Source: Marinigracilibium pacificum | GTDB taxonomy: Bacteria; Bacteroidota; Bacteroidia; Cytophagales; Cyclobacteriaceae | Assembly: GCF_012926615.1 (NCBI RefSeq) | Contig: NZ_JABBNU010000003.1 | Coordinates: forward strand, 186,001-250,000 | DNA length: 64,000 bases | Direction of reading: 5' to 3' | Shown: piece after piece, positions 17,787 to 27,597 of the stretch | Numbering within the stretch: the stretch's first letter is position 1 | How the letters are laid out: each line of letters opens with the position of its first letter | Notes under the pieces: generated by a model | The model's database searches: none | What the model saw: the letters and a program-made list of their open reading frames with translations, nothing else | What the model was told of the DNA's origin: nothing | Translations under genes and position numbers: made by a program

Positions 17787-18105
17787 TGCGTTTTCTTAAA
17801 AATACTCCAATTAATAATCCAACACCACCAAAGAAAATAATACAAGCAGTTACCATCAGGCCTTTTGCTTCATTTGCCAGATCTGATGTTACTGCAAAAA
17901 CAGACATAGCAAATCCAATACTTAACCCTATCATTGTTAATCCGAACTCAAGATATCTCATCTTTTTATCAGGAAACTTAATATCGCCACCCTTAGCTAT
18001 TATTTCCTTCTTTATTTGATAATTATATTTCATCGTAAAATAAACAATCAAAATTATTGTTGTAAAAAAACCAAGTGGAATTAGTAATTCTGGCATATCT
18101 GTCAT
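17764..18105 (-). CDS. Small membrane protein, DUF6249-like, in the sigma factor operon
   Basis: The 113-residue protein has a helix at about residues 7-23, a charged cytoplasmic stretch with Lys-Lys-Glu-Ile-Ile-Ala-Lys-Gly, and two more helices (about 50-70 and 80-103). This plan matches the DUF6249 family often found next to sigma factor genes in Bacteroidota. Its function is not known. It leads the operon and overlaps the sigma gene by 23 nt. Confidence 0.7.
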   Translation of the reverse strand: MTDMPELLIPLGFFTTIILIVYFTMKYNYQIKKEIIAKGGDIKFPDKKMRYLEFGLTMIGLSIGFAMSVFAVTSDLANEAKGLMVTACIIFFGGVGLLIGVFLRKRIEDQQSN

Positions 18106-18566
18106 GTTTTTGATTTTAAAATATTTACTTTAAATTTTATCATTAGACAACTAGAAAAAGAATCAGGTTACAAAACCCTGCAATTATTTTATAAAAAAAT
18201 TATTGGCACCTATCTATTTTACTTTTAAACCAAAAAAAAAATTAAGAGAACTGACTTTGAGTTAATTCCTAAAACTTCAGAGATCGAGTATCATGTAATG
18301 CAAGATGCAAGCAGTTAATCATAACTAATTTCAATTTTCAATTTGAAAAAAATAATTTCTGCTTTCAGAAGAGTTATCAATTGAATTACACATTATTTTT
18401 TGCATTAAGAAAATTTAAAGATCACAAAACCATCACAATAATCAATCAACATACTGATTATCAAATAATTATAAAAACATAAAAATCAATACTTTCGTTA
18501 TGTCCTCGTGACCGTCAGGTAATACTTCATGGCTAGATTGCAATAGAAATAAAACAAACTAGCACA
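18106..18566. other. Gene-free stretch between divergent genes
   Basis: Very AT-rich DNA between the sigma operon and the repeat lipoprotein gene. It must hold promoters for both sides, but I see no full -33/-7 pair, no strong hairpin and no ORF. Confidence 0.4.
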
Positions 18567-19634
18567 ATGAAGAAGTCTTTTATCCAATTAATGATCTTAT
18601 GTGGTTTATCTCTAATGATAGCCAGTTGTGATGACGATGATGATGACATGGTAAACACCGAGGCAGGAACGCTTAATGGTGGTCCATTTAATTTTGTAAT
18701 CGATGGAAACCCGGACATGGTAAGTGGAATAACTCAATCGGGCGACATGCGAGGAAGTAACTCAAGCTTTGTAATTACTGATGATGCAGGAAATATCCTG
18801 GGATTACCACCAAACATGACTGCTCTTGAAGGAGTAAATTTTGATGGTGCCGGACCTGGCATCTGTCTTATCTGGTATATCAGATATGAAGATGGTTTGA
18901 TGGGGCTTGAAGAGGGTGAAAATGCCGATGACCTAACGGGTAATTACGACCTATCTAATTCGATAACTGTTGATAGACAAGGAATTAACGGTGGCGCAAT
19001 TTCTGGCGGCCCTTTCACTTTTATAGTTGATGGTGAAGCCGATATGGTTTCAGGAATCACTCTTGATGACACCAATGTGAACGGACCAAATTCTACTTGG
19101 GTTATCACTGATGACGAAAACAATATATTAGGAATTCCTCCTACTTTAGCAGATGTAGAAGGAGTAAATTTTGATGGTGCCGGCGGAGGAATTTGCCTAA
19201 TCTGGCACATGTCTTATGGAACTGACTTAATGGGAGCTGAGGTAGGAAACAATGTTTCTGATCTTACCGGAGCTTATGGCCTTTCTAATTCAATAATGGT
19301 TACCCGAGGTACTGCAGGTATGCTATCTGGTGGTCCGTTTAATTTTGACATTGACGGCACTCCTGATATGGTTAGCGGAATAACAGTTACAGATAATTTC
19401 GACTTAGCAAATACAAGCTATGTGATTACAGATGACGCAGGAAATATCCTTGGCCTACCAGGGACTATGACCGATCTAGAAGGGGTTGATTTTGACCCTG
19501 CTGGTGCCGGAGTTTGTTTAATCTGGAGAATAACCTATGCTGATGATTTGACAGGATTAGAAGTTGGAGAAAATGCGGCCAATCTTTCAGGAACTTATAG
19601 TCTTTCAAATTCTATTACTGTAAACAGGAACTAA
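18567..19634 (+). CDS. Lipoprotein made of three tandem repeats of about 105 residues
   Basis: After a lipoprotein signal (Leu-Met-Ile-Ala-Ser-Cys) and a run of acidic residues, the protein is three copies of one module starting near residues 37, 144 and 251. Each module reads Gly-Gly-Pro-Phe, then Asp-Met-Val-Ser-Gly-Ile, Val-Ile-Thr-Asp-Asp, Asn-Ile-Leu-Gly-Leu-Pro, Gly-Val-(Asn/Asp)-Phe-Asp, Cys-Leu-Ile-Trp and Leu-Ser-Asn-Ser-Ile. The same module, to my memory, occurs in large secreted Bacteroidota surface proteins; here it is alone on a lipid anchor. One cysteine per module is conserved. A surface or adhesive role is a guess. It has its own terminator. Confidence 0.83.
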   Translation: MKKSFIQLMILCGLSLMIASCDDDDDDMVNTEAGTLNGGPFNFVIDGNPDMVSGITQSGDMRGSNSSFVITDDAGNILGLPPNMTALEGVNFDGAGPGICLIWYIRYEDGLMGLEEGENADDLTGNYDLSNSITVDRQGINGGAISGGPFTFIVDGEADMVSGITLDDTNVNGPNSTWVITDDENNILGIPPTLADVEGVNFDGAGGGICLIWHMSYGTDLMGAEVGNNVSDLTGAYGLSNSIMVTRGTAGMLSGGPFNFDIDGTPDMVSGITVTDNFDLANTSYVITDDAGNILGLPGTMTDLEGVDFDPAGAGVCLIWRITYADDLTGLEVGENAANLSGTYSLSNSITVNRN

Positions 19635-19661
19635 ATCCAAAAATAGTTTGTGGTCACGGTT

Positions 19662-19690
19662 AAGTCCCCTTTTTGGGGACTTTTCTATTT
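19662..19690 (+). terminator. Intrinsic terminator after the repeat lipoprotein gene
   Basis: AAGTCCCC, loop TTTTT, GGGGACTT, then TTCTATTT. A compact GC-rich stem with a T-rich tail, 28 nt past the stop. Confidence 0.85.
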
Positions 19691-19788
19691 ATCTCATTCT
19701 AAAAGAAAATTCAGTCTTTCTCTATACATTGTTTTTATACTTTTCAGATGATATCTTAGGAATTAAAACATCTTGAAAACTAATATAC

Positions 19789-21069
19789 ATGAGTTTGACG
19801 AAAGATCTTCCGGAACTTATCGAAGCGGGAATTATATCTGATGAAACAGCCGACAAAATACGGAATTACTATAAAACAAAGAAAAGTCCTTCCTCCAATA
19901 GACTATTTATAGCCTTTGGAATTTTAGGGGCATTATTAATTGGTCTCGGTATAATTTTGATCATCGCCCATAACTGGGATGATTTAACAAGAACAACCAG
20001 AACAATCATTTCTTTTATTCCATTAATTATCTCTCAGATTTTATGCCTCTTCATTCTCATTAAGAAAAAGGATGAAGTAGCCTGGCGAGAATCCGGCGCT
20101 ATTTTATTGATTCTTTCTATCGGTGCATCAATTTCATTAGTAAGTCAAATTTATAATATTCCCGGAGACCTTTCCGGCTTTATTTTGACCTGGGTTTTAC
20201 TCAGTCTCCCATTGGTTTATATCATGAGGTCTTCATTTTCCTCATTATTATATTTAATAGGCATTACTGTATATTCATGTGAAGTTAGTTATTGGGACTA
20301 CGCCACCAGTTCATCATACGAATACTGGTTACTTCTTTTAGCAGTCTTACCATGGTACATTTACTTATTTAAAACTAAGCCATATAGTAATTTCACATTC
20401 TTTCATCATTGGCTCTTACCATTATCTGTTACCATTTGCCTGGGAACTATTGCCGAAAGTTTTGAAGAATTACTGTTTGTTACTTATATCTGTTGGTTCG
20501 GAGCAATCTATATTATTGGTAACTTCAGATATTTTGAAAATATAAAAAGTAGAAATAACGGATATATGATTATTGGTGGATTTGGAACGATGGTAATACT
20601 GTTCATTCTTAGCTTTGATGATTTCTGGCAGCATTTGAGAAATGATTTTAATATTGAAGGGGCATTCACTTCACCGGAATTTCTTTCAACTTTAGTGACA
20701 TTTGTATTGGCAGCATTTGTCTTTCAAAGAAATTATAAGAATTCCAAAGCTAATAGCATACCTATTTTAGCTATCGTATTTCCGATTGTCTACTTCACTT
20801 TTATATTAGGAATGCATTCTCAGCTAGCAGTTTTCCTAATTAATTTCTTAATCCTGGCGATTGGAATTCTATATATCTACCAAGGAGCACATAAGAATCA
20901 CCTCGGAATTATGAATTTTGGATTATTGAGCATTGCCATACTGGTAACATGCAGGTTTTTTGACTCTGACCTTCCATTTTATGTCCGTGGGTTGCTATTC
21001 GTGATTGTCGGTATTGGATTTTTTGTATCTAACTATTTGATCCTGAAGAAAAGAAAAACAAATGACTAA
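19789..21069 (+). CDS. DUF2157 multi-pass membrane protein
   Basis: The 426-residue protein opens with a soluble stretch of about 40 residues (Leu-Pro-Glu-Leu-Ile-Glu-Ala-Gly-Ile-Ile-Ser) that predicts a short helical domain. It then has about 11-12 hydrophobic segments, including the Gly-Ile-Leu-Gly-Ala-Leu-Leu-Ile-Gly-Leu-Gly-Ile-Ile helix and the His-Asn-Trp-Asp-Asp motif typical of DUF2157. The family has no proven biochemical role. Its stop overlaps the GDYxxLxY gene by 8 nt, a pairing seen widely in Bacteroidota and Proteobacteria, which suggests the two work as a unit. Confidence 0.85.
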   Translation: MSLTKDLPELIEAGIISDETADKIRNYYKTKKSPSSNRLFIAFGILGALLIGLGIILIIAHNWDDLTRTTRTIISFIPLIISQILCLFILIKKKDEVAWRESGAILLILSIGASISLVSQIYNIPGDLSGFILTWVLLSLPLVYIMRSSFSSLLYLIGITVYSCEVSYWDYATSSSYEYWLLLLAVLPWYIYLFKTKPYSNFTFFHHWLLPLSVTICLGTIAESFEELLFVTYICWFGAIYIIGNFRYFENIKSRNNGYMIIGGFGTMVILFILSFDDFWQHLRNDFNIEGAFTSPEFLSTLVTFVLAAFVFQRNYKNSKANSIPILAIVFPIVYFTFILGMHSQLAVFLINFLILAIGILYIYQGAHKNHLGIMNFGLLSIAILVTCRFFDSDLPFYVRGLLFVIVGIGFFVSNYLILKKRKTND

Positions 21070-21649
21070 AAATAAGATCATATTTATCATATTTATCATC
21101 GTAGCACTAATACAGCTTTATGTACCTGCAAGTATGATAATTGATAGGGAAAAAGTTCTGGAGAAAGGTGTTGTATTAAAGATAAAAACAAGACCAATTG
21201 ACCCAACTGATCCTTTCAGAGGAAAATATATTGATTTAAGATATGAGGCCAATAGTATCGAGGTAGACTCAACAGAATCATGGATTTATGGCACAGATAT
21301 TTATGTAGTCATGAAGCCAGATTCAGATGGATTCTCAATACCAGCAGAAGTATCTAAAACAAAACCTGATACTGATAGTCCATATTTTAAAGCGAAAGTT
21401 GATGGTTACTATCATTATGATGGGCCACCTAAAATTGATATCATTTATCCTTTTGACAGGTTTTATATGGAAGAATCTAAAGCTTACGAAGCTGAATTAG
21501 CCTATCGGGATGCTCAATGGGACACTTCACAAGTTTCATATGCGATTGTAAAAGTTCTTGATGGACAGGCAGTACTTCAAGATGTGATCATTGGAGATGA
21601 ATCTATAAAGAAAATTGTAGAAGAAAGATTAATCCAAAATAAGAAATAA
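21062..21649 (+). CDS. GDYxxLxY-domain membrane-anchored protein
   Basis: The 195-residue protein has one N-terminal helix (about residues 4-26). The family signature follows in a slightly altered form, Gly-Lys-Tyr-Ile-Asp-Leu-Arg-Tyr near residue 60, preceded by Asp-Pro-Phe-Arg. The rest is a beta-rich extracytoplasmic domain. It is translationally coupled to the DUF2157 gene by an 8-nt overlap. Function unknown; the constant pairing is the best clue. Confidence 0.82.
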   Translation: MTKNKIIFIIFIIVALIQLYVPASMIIDREKVLEKGVVLKIKTRPIDPTDPFRGKYIDLRYEANSIEVDSTESWIYGTDIYVVMKPDSDGFSIPAEVSKTKPDTDSPYFKAKVDGYYHYDGPPKIDIIYPFDRFYMEESKAYEAELAYRDAQWDTSQVSYAIVKVLDGQAVLQDVIIGDESIKKIVEERLIQNKK

Positions 21650-21684
21650 CCTTAGAGATACATTTAAATTTAACATTATTTAAA

Positions 21685-21721
21685 AAATGAAACCGCAGCC
21701 TGAAATACATCAGACTACGGT
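21685..21721 (-). terminator. Terminator of the RND efflux operon
   Basis: In the minus-strand transcript the arms ACCGUAGUCUGA and UCAGGCUGCGGU pair fully, with two G-U pairs, around a 6-nt loop, and are followed by a U-rich stretch. In the plus strand the same positions become C-A mismatches, so it works mainly for the minus-strand operon. Confidence 0.7.
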
Positions 21722-21763
21722 AAACCTACTTTATTAAACTGTAAATTATGAATCCTTAATTAG

Positions 21764-23197
21764 TTATTTCCAGCCTCCTCCAAGGGCTTTATATACATTC
21801 AACTTGGCATTCATTTGCTTTAATTTAGTTTCAATCAACTCAAACTTTGATTCCAATGCATCACGTTGGGTCATTAACACCTCCATATAGTCTGCTCTTG
21901 CAGATTTAAATAATACAGTGGAAATATTAATTGACTCGGTAAGTGCCTGAACCTCCTGGTTTTTCAGATCAAAACTTTGTTCAAGGTTACTAATATTTGA
22001 AACTTGATTATAAACTTCGATGTACGCATTCAAAATTGTCCTTTCATAATCATAGACTGCTTGAATTTGCTTTGCATTAGCTGATTTATACTCAGCTTTA
22101 ATCGCCCTTCTATTAATCAATGGTGCCATAAGATCACCGGCAACCGAAAACAAAATTGATTCAGGTGTCTTAAACAGATATGTAGGATCAAAAGCTTGTA
22201 ATCCAATACCGGCTGTTATATCCAGAGAAGGATAAAACTTTGCTTTAGCTACTTTTACATCAAGCTTTGCTGCCTCAAGTTCAAATTCAGCTTGTTTTAT
22301 ATCAGGTCGGTTTTCCAGTAGTTGAGATGGAATACCCGCCTTTATACCATTTGGATCAAGATCAATAATTGGCGTAGTCGAACGCTCAACACGCTGGGGA
22401 TATCTTCCTACAAGGAAATTAATCCTGTTTTCAGTTTCAATTATCTGCTGCTGGATAGTAAAAAGTAAACTTTTGGAGCTTAGCAATTCAGCTTCAAACT
22501 TCTTTACTGCCAAAGCTGTTGCTTTAGCTGCTTCCTTCTGGATTTTAACAATATTCAGCGCATTTGTCTGGATTTCAATATTACGGTTAACAATTTCCAG
22601 TTGATTATCCAGTGCTAAAAGCTCATAGTAAGAGTTGGCAATTTCAGCAATCAGGTTAGTAACCATAAAATTCTTACCTTCAACCGTAGCAAGGTATTGT
22701 TTGACAGCAGACTTCTTCGCATTTCTCAGCTTCTTCCAGATATCAACTTCCCAGTGAGCGTAGGCACCAAATTTATAATCCTGAACAGGGTCGGGCATTT
22801 CACGTCCGGGTTCGATTTCTGTAGTTGCCTCACTTGCTCCAAATGGAGTATATCTAGCCTTCTTATCCAATCCGGCACCTGCCCCGATATCAACAAATGG
22901 CAAATACTCCCCTTTTCTGGCTTCAACTTCATTTTGAGATATCGCAATTTCCAATAAAACGATATTTAACTCCTGATTATTTACCAGAGCCGAATCGATT
23001 AGTGATACCAGATGTGGATCTTCAAAATAATCCTGCCATATAATATTTGCAGAATTAGTAGAATCACCGGAACCCTTATATGATTCCGGCATTTCTGTGT
23101 TTGCTGTTTTTTCGATAACCGAAGGTGTTTTACAGGCTGTAAACATTAACAGCAGCACAACAACACCTAACCCGGCATTTATTAATCTTCTATTCAT
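21764..23197 (-). CDS. RND efflux outer-membrane factor, TolC/OprM (NodT) type lipoprotein
   Basis: The 477-residue protein has a lipoprotein signal ending in Phe-Thr-Ala-Cys. It carries two repeated outer-membrane-efflux domains rich in long coiled-coil helices (about residues 60-265 and 280-470), with Arg-Pro-Asp-Ile beginning the second repeat. It forms the trimeric channel through the outer membrane. Its start overlaps the pump gene by 8 nt and it is the last gene of the operon. Confidence 0.92.
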   Translation of the reverse strand: MNRRLINAGLGVVVLLLMFTACKTPSVIEKTANTEMPESYKGSGDSTNSANIIWQDYFEDPHLVSLIDSALVNNQELNIVLLEIAISQNEVEARKGEYLPFVDIGAGAGLDKKARYTPFGASEATTEIEPGREMPDPVQDYKFGAYAHWEVDIWKKLRNAKKSAVKQYLATVEGKNFMVTNLIAEIANSYYELLALDNQLEIVNRNIEIQTNALNIVKIQKEAAKATALAVKKFEAELLSSKSLLFTIQQQIIETENRINFLVGRYPQRVERSTTPIIDLDPNGIKAGIPSQLLENRPDIKQAEFELEAAKLDVKVAKAKFYPSLDITAGIGLQAFDPTYLFKTPESILFSVAGDLMAPLINRRAIKAEYKSANAKQIQAVYDYERTILNAYIEVYNQVSNISNLEQSFDLKNQEVQALTESINISTVLFKSARADYMEVLMTQRDALESKFELIETKLKQMNAKLNVYKALGGGWK

Positions 23198-26100
23198 TGT
23201 AATTAAAATCTTCAGTTAAAGGACTTTCTTGTTCGTCTTTAATCAGGTGGCGTCCATCAGCAAGTTTTGCGAAGATGTAGTATAAACCCGGAACGATAAT
23301 CACACCGAAAATTGTCCCGAATAACATTCCTCCAAGTGCTGAAGCTCCAATAGTACGATTCCCGATAGCACCAGCACCTGTTGCTATAACCAAAGGAATC
23401 AAACCAGCAATAAATGCAAACGATGTCATTAGAATTGGCCTGAAACGAACCTTTGCACCTTCAATTGCTGCATCAAAGATTGACATACCCTGCTGGCGTT
23501 TCTGAACCGCAAACTCAACTATTAACACAGCATTCTTGCCGAGAAGTCCGATTAACATAATCAAACCGATCTGTGCATAAATGTCATTATCAAGACCCAT
23601 CAATTTTAGCAAAAGGAACGATCCAAATACCCCGACTGGCAAAGAAGTAATAACCGCAAGCGGAATGATAAAGCTTTCATACTGGGCAGCCAGAACAAAG
23701 TAAACAAAGACTAATACAACCAGGAATACATACAATGACTCGTTACCTCTTCCAGCTTCATCGTATGAAAGCCCTTCCCATGCGATATCATAATCTTTTG
23801 GAAGTGTTTGAGCTGCAACCTCGCGAATTGCCTGGATTGCATCAGCCGTTGTATATCCCTTAGCCGGAAGACCTCTAATGGCTGCTGAGTTATACATATT
23901 ATATCTAGTTACCTCGTTTGGTCCTTGGGTCTTTTTAAGCTTCATAAATGATGAATAAGGAACCATTTCGCCTTCTTCATTTTTAACATACATCTTTAGG
24001 ATATCAGAAGGCAGCCTTCTGAATTTAGGATCTGACTGAACATATACCTTGAAGAATCGACCAAATTTGATAAATCCTTGCTCATAGGTACTTCCTACCA
24101 TTATATTGAGATTTTCCATGGCATCACCAATTGAAACTCCCTTCTGCATGGCTAGTTCATTATCTATCTCCAGTTCATATTGGGGATAGTTAGCCGCAAA
24201 AAATGTAAACAAACCGGTAAGCTCTTTACGCTTACTCAAGTTATCCATGAATTCCTGGTTTATCTTGTCAAAATCCTGATAATCAGTTTCAGTGGTTTTA
24301 TCTAACAATCGAAGTGAGAAACCACCTGAAGAACCAAAACCAGGAATTGCGGGTGGTTCGAAGAACTCGACAATTGCCCCCAGATCTTTTGACTTTTCTT
24401 CCAGCTCTTCCATGATTTCTTTTACCGAGTGGTGTCGCTGTGACCATGGCTTCAGGTTAATCAAACAAGTACCAGCATTTGAACCACGTCCTTCAGTCAT
24501 AATCTCATATCCAGCTAGAGATGAAACAGATTCGACTCCATCAATTTCTTCACATACTTTCTGAAGCCTTCTTGATACCTCATTTGTTCTTTCTAGTGTA
24601 GCACCCGGAGGTGTCTGAATAATAGCATAGATCGTACCCTGATCCTCACTTGGTATGAAACCGGTTGGTAAAACCTGATTCTCCCATAAAATACCCAAGC
24701 CAAACAAGAACAAAACTCCAAAAGTCACCCACCTTCTATTGACAATCTTTTTAAGCATGCCCACATACTTTCCTGTAAGTCTGTCAAACCAGGCATTAAA
24801 TTTATCAAGTGCTTTGGTCAGAATATTACCTTTCTTTGCATGGCCATGATGATTTTTCAATAATATGGCACATAATACCGGTGTTAGTGTCAAGGCTATA
24901 ACAGCTGATATCACAATTGAACTTGCCATAGTAATTGAAAACTGCCTGTAAAATGTTCCTACCGGACCAGACATAAATGATATTGGTAAAAATACCGATA
25001 CCATAACCATTGTAATTGCTACAATAGCACCTCCAATTTCTCCCAAAACTAATTTTACTGCCTGATAAGGAGTTAGTTTCGGCATTTCCTCCATTTTGGC
25101 ATGGACAGCCTCCACAACAACAATCGCGTCATCTACAACAATACCGATGGCCAGTACCAGGGCAAACAAGGTTACCAGGTTAATAGACAGTCCAAAAATC
25201 TGCAGAATGAAAAATGCACCTATCAATGAAACCGGTACCGCAAGTATTGGTATCAAAGTAGATCTCCAGTCTCCAAGGAATACAAATACAACTATTGCAA
25301 CCAAAAAGAATGCATCACGAAGTGTGTGAATAACCTGTTCAATTGAAGCATCAAGGAAGTTAGAAACATCATAACTGATTTTATAATCCATTCCCGGAGG
25401 AAATGAGCCCTTCATTTCCTCAACCTTAGCTTTTACTTCGGCAATAACATCACTCGCATTACTTCCATAATTTTGTTTTAGTACAATAGCAGCTGAAGGC
25501 TTGCCATCGAGATTGGAATAAATATCAAAGAACTCACTTCCCAGTTCAACCTTGCCAATATCTTTCAACTGTATTTTCTCGCCTTCGGAATTCGCTCTAA
25601 TGATTACATCTTCATATTGCTTCGGCTCATTATACCTTCCTTTATATGTAAGTACATATTCAAGTGACTGGGCTTCAATACCCGAACTTCTACCAATACG
25701 ACCTGGTCTACCTACAATACTTTGTTCCTGAAGTGCCTCCATAACTTCTTCAGCAGAAATATTATAAGCTCGCATTCTATCAGGATTAAGCCAAATACGC
25801 ATAGCATATTTACGGCTACCAAGGATTTGCCCCCTTGCAACCCCTTTGATCCTGTTTATCTCAGGAATCATTTTTACATCAGCATAATTGTACAGAAACT
25901 TTTCATCCATACTCTTATCCTTTGCATATAAGTTGATATACATCAACATACTGGGCTGTATTGGGGTAATGATTACACCCTCCCTTTGAACAAGTTCAGG
26001 TAATAAAGGCATAACCTGATCAACCCTCGTTTTAACCCGGATAACCGCCTCGTTTGGATCTGTACCAGGTTCAAAAATAACTCTTAAAGTAGCCTCACCA

Positions 26101-26354
26101 GCACTTGTTGCATCGGTAGCTATATAACGCATCCCTTGAACACCATTAATGGAGTTTTCAAGAGTAACCAGAGTAGATTTTACCAATACATCGGCACTGG
26201 ACCCAGGGTAAGCAATAAAAATATTGACTGTTGTAGGCGCAATTTGCGGGAATTGTGAAATCGGTAATTGCTTTATAGAAAGTGATCCTATAAAAACAAT
26301 TAAAATCGAAATTACAATGGCAAATACAGGCCTATGTATAAATTTCTTAAACAT
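23190..26354 (-). CDS. RND (HAE1/AcrB-type) efflux pump permease
   Basis: The 1054-residue length, two-fold repeated topology (helix, large periplasmic loop, six helices, twice) and Pro-Ile-(Ser)-Gln-Phe-Pro start are those of AcrB/MexB. The proton-relay acidic pair is in Ile-Val-Val-Asp-Asp-Ala-Ile (about residue 405-411) and the facing lysine in Gly-Leu-Leu-Gly-Lys-Asn-Ala near 940. It exports drugs or other hydrophobic compounds using the proton gradient. The gene lies between the adaptor (26 nt gap) and the outer-membrane factor (8-nt overlap), giving a complete tripartite system. Confidence 0.94.
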   Translation of the reverse strand: MFKKFIHRPVFAIVISILIVFIGSLSIKQLPISQFPQIAPTTVNIFIAYPGSSADVLVKSTLVTLENSINGVQGMRYIATDATSAGEATLRVIFEPGTDPNEAVIRVKTRVDQVMPLLPELVQREGVIITPIQPSMLMYINLYAKDKSMDEKFLYNYADVKMIPEINRIKGVARGQILGSRKYAMRIWLNPDRMRAYNISAEEVMEALQEQSIVGRPGRIGRSSGIEAQSLEYVLTYKGRYNEPKQYEDVIIRANSEGEKIQLKDIGKVELGSEFFDIYSNLDGKPSAAIVLKQNYGSNASDVIAEVKAKVEEMKGSFPPGMDYKISYDVSNFLDASIEQVIHTLRDAFFLVAIVVFVFLGDWRSTLIPILAVPVSLIGAFFILQIFGLSINLVTLFALVLAIGIVVDDAIVVVEAVHAKMEEMPKLTPYQAVKLVLGEIGGAIVAITMVMVSVFLPISFMSGPVGTFYRQFSITMASSIVISAVIALTLTPVLCAILLKNHHGHAKKGNILTKALDKFNAWFDRLTGKYVGMLKKIVNRRWVTFGVLFLFGLGILWENQVLPTGFIPSEDQGTIYAIIQTPPGATLERTNEVSRRLQKVCEEIDGVESVSSLAGYEIMTEGRGSNAGTCLINLKPWSQRHHSVKEIMEELEEKSKDLGAIVEFFEPPAIPGFGSSGGFSLRLLDKTTETDYQDFDKINQEFMDNLSKRKELTGLFTFFAANYPQYELEIDNELAMQKGVSIGDAMENLNIMVGSTYEQGFIKFGRFFKVYVQSDPKFRRLPSDILKMYVKNEEGEMVPYSSFMKLKKTQGPNEVTRYNMYNSAAIRGLPAKGYTTADAIQAIREVAAQTLPKDYDIAWEGLSYDEAGRGNESLYVFLVVLVFVYFVLAAQYESFIIPLAVITSLPVGVFGSFLLLKLMGLDNDIYAQIGLIMLIGLLGKNAVLIVEFAVQKRQQGMSIFDAAIEGAKVRFRPILMTSFAFIAGLIPLVIATGAGAIGNRTIGASALGGMLFGTIFGVIIVPGLYYIFAKLADGRHLIKDEQESPLTEDFNYNE

Positions 26355-26380
26355 CGATTCTATTATTTAAAATTTGTGAA

Positions 26381-27463
26381 TTACTCTGCATAAAGATCTA
26401 ATTGAGATAATGCAGTCTCCGGAGCTACGAATTCGTATTCGATCTCATCATTCTCTCTCACAAGACGCAAGCCATCAAGAAGAATTTTATCACCTTCTTC
26501 TAATCCATCTTGAATAATAAAAATATGTGGTAATTCTGCTGCTATGGAGATAGCTCTTGAGTGTATAGTGTTATGCTCATCAACAACATAGACATACACC
26601 TTATCAAGCACCTCAAAAGTAGTTTTCTGAGGAATAATCATAGCATTTTCATAAGGAACACCCATCAAAACATTACCAGTTTCACCATGTCTCAGCAAAC
26701 CATCAGGGTTTGGAAATGTAGCTCTGAAAGGAATATTTCCGGTTTCGTGATTAAATTCTGCTTCAATTGTTTCAACAACACCATTGTAACCGAAAACTTT
26801 ATTGTTTGCCATCAACAATTGAACATTAACTTGCTGATTTTCAGTTTCATTCGATTTATAATCAAGGTATTCCGCTTCCGGAACATTATAATAAACCCAC
26901 ATTTTGCTATTGTCAGATAAGCTGGATAGCAACTCACCTTCTTCAACCAAACTACCTTCTCTAACATGGAATCTATCTATAATCCCATCAAATGGAGCCT
27001 TAATTGTTGTGAAATCTAAATGAACCTGCGCCAGAGACAACTCGGCTTGAGCCTTTTGTAATTTGGCTAATGACATAGCCAGTTCGTTTGAAGATACAAT
27101 ATTGCTGTCAGCCAATTGCTTTGTGTTATTATATTCAATTTTTGCAAAACTCACTTCTGACTTTGCTCTTTGAAATTCAGCTTGATAAAGCCTTGGCATA
27201 ATCTGGAAAAGTGGCTGACCTTTTTTCACAAACTGACCTTCATCCACATAAATATTCTGAATAAACCCTCTTTCCTGTGCTCTCAACTCAATATGTCTTA
27301 TTGAATGAATCTGACATACATAATCCTTAGTTACTGATGTATCCATCTTCACAGGGCTTGTAACCAGTAACTTTCTTTTTTCTTCACTGTGTTCCTTGTG
27401 TGAATTACAGCTTGTATACATGAATAATGCACACAAACTGGCCAACATGAAAATTCTTTTCAT
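26381..27463 (-). CDS. RND efflux periplasmic adaptor (membrane fusion protein), lipoprotein
   Basis: The 360-residue protein has a lipoprotein signal (Leu-Phe-Met-Tyr-Thr-Ser-Cys). The adaptor plan follows: a first lipoyl half with Gln-Phe-Val-Lys-Lys-Gly-Gln-Pro-Leu-Phe (about residues 77-86), a helical hairpin, the second lipoyl half with Ile-Lys-Ala-Pro-Phe-Asp-Gly, and beta-barrel parts. It bridges pump and outer-membrane channel. First gene of the operon; no regulator gene is adjacent. Confidence 0.92.
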   Translation of the reverse strand: MKRIFMLASLCALFMYTSCNSHKEHSEEKRKLLVTSPVKMDTSVTKDYVCQIHSIRHIELRAQERGFIQNIYVDEGQFVKKGQPLFQIMPRLYQAEFQRAKSEVSFAKIEYNNTKQLADSNIVSSNELAMSLAKLQKAQAELSLAQVHLDFTTIKAPFDGIIDRFHVREGSLVEEGELLSSLSDNSKMWVYYNVPEAEYLDYKSNETENQQVNVQLLMANNKVFGYNGVVETIEAEFNHETGNIPFRATFPNPDGLLRHGETGNVLMGVPYENAMIIPQKTTFEVLDKVYVYVVDEHNTIHSRAISIAAELPHIFIIQDGLEEGDKILLDGLRLVRENDEIEYEFVAPETALSQLDLYAE

Positions 27464-27503
27464 AATTAGAAAAACCTTTAAAAATTTTGAAATTAATCGT
27501 TTG

Positions 27504-27519
27504 CGATATTAAAATATCG
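27504..27519. promoter_or_regulatory. Short inverted repeat upstream of the RND operon
   Basis: CGATATT, AA, AATATCG, about 40 bp ahead of the adaptor start. It could be an operator, but there is no adjacent regulator gene to support this. Confidence 0.3.
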
Positions 27520-27597
27520 ACGATAAGTTGGTTCTAGATGAACCTAATAAGAATTGGAAAATTCAAGCTTGAAATAAGCTTGATAAAAATAGTAGTA

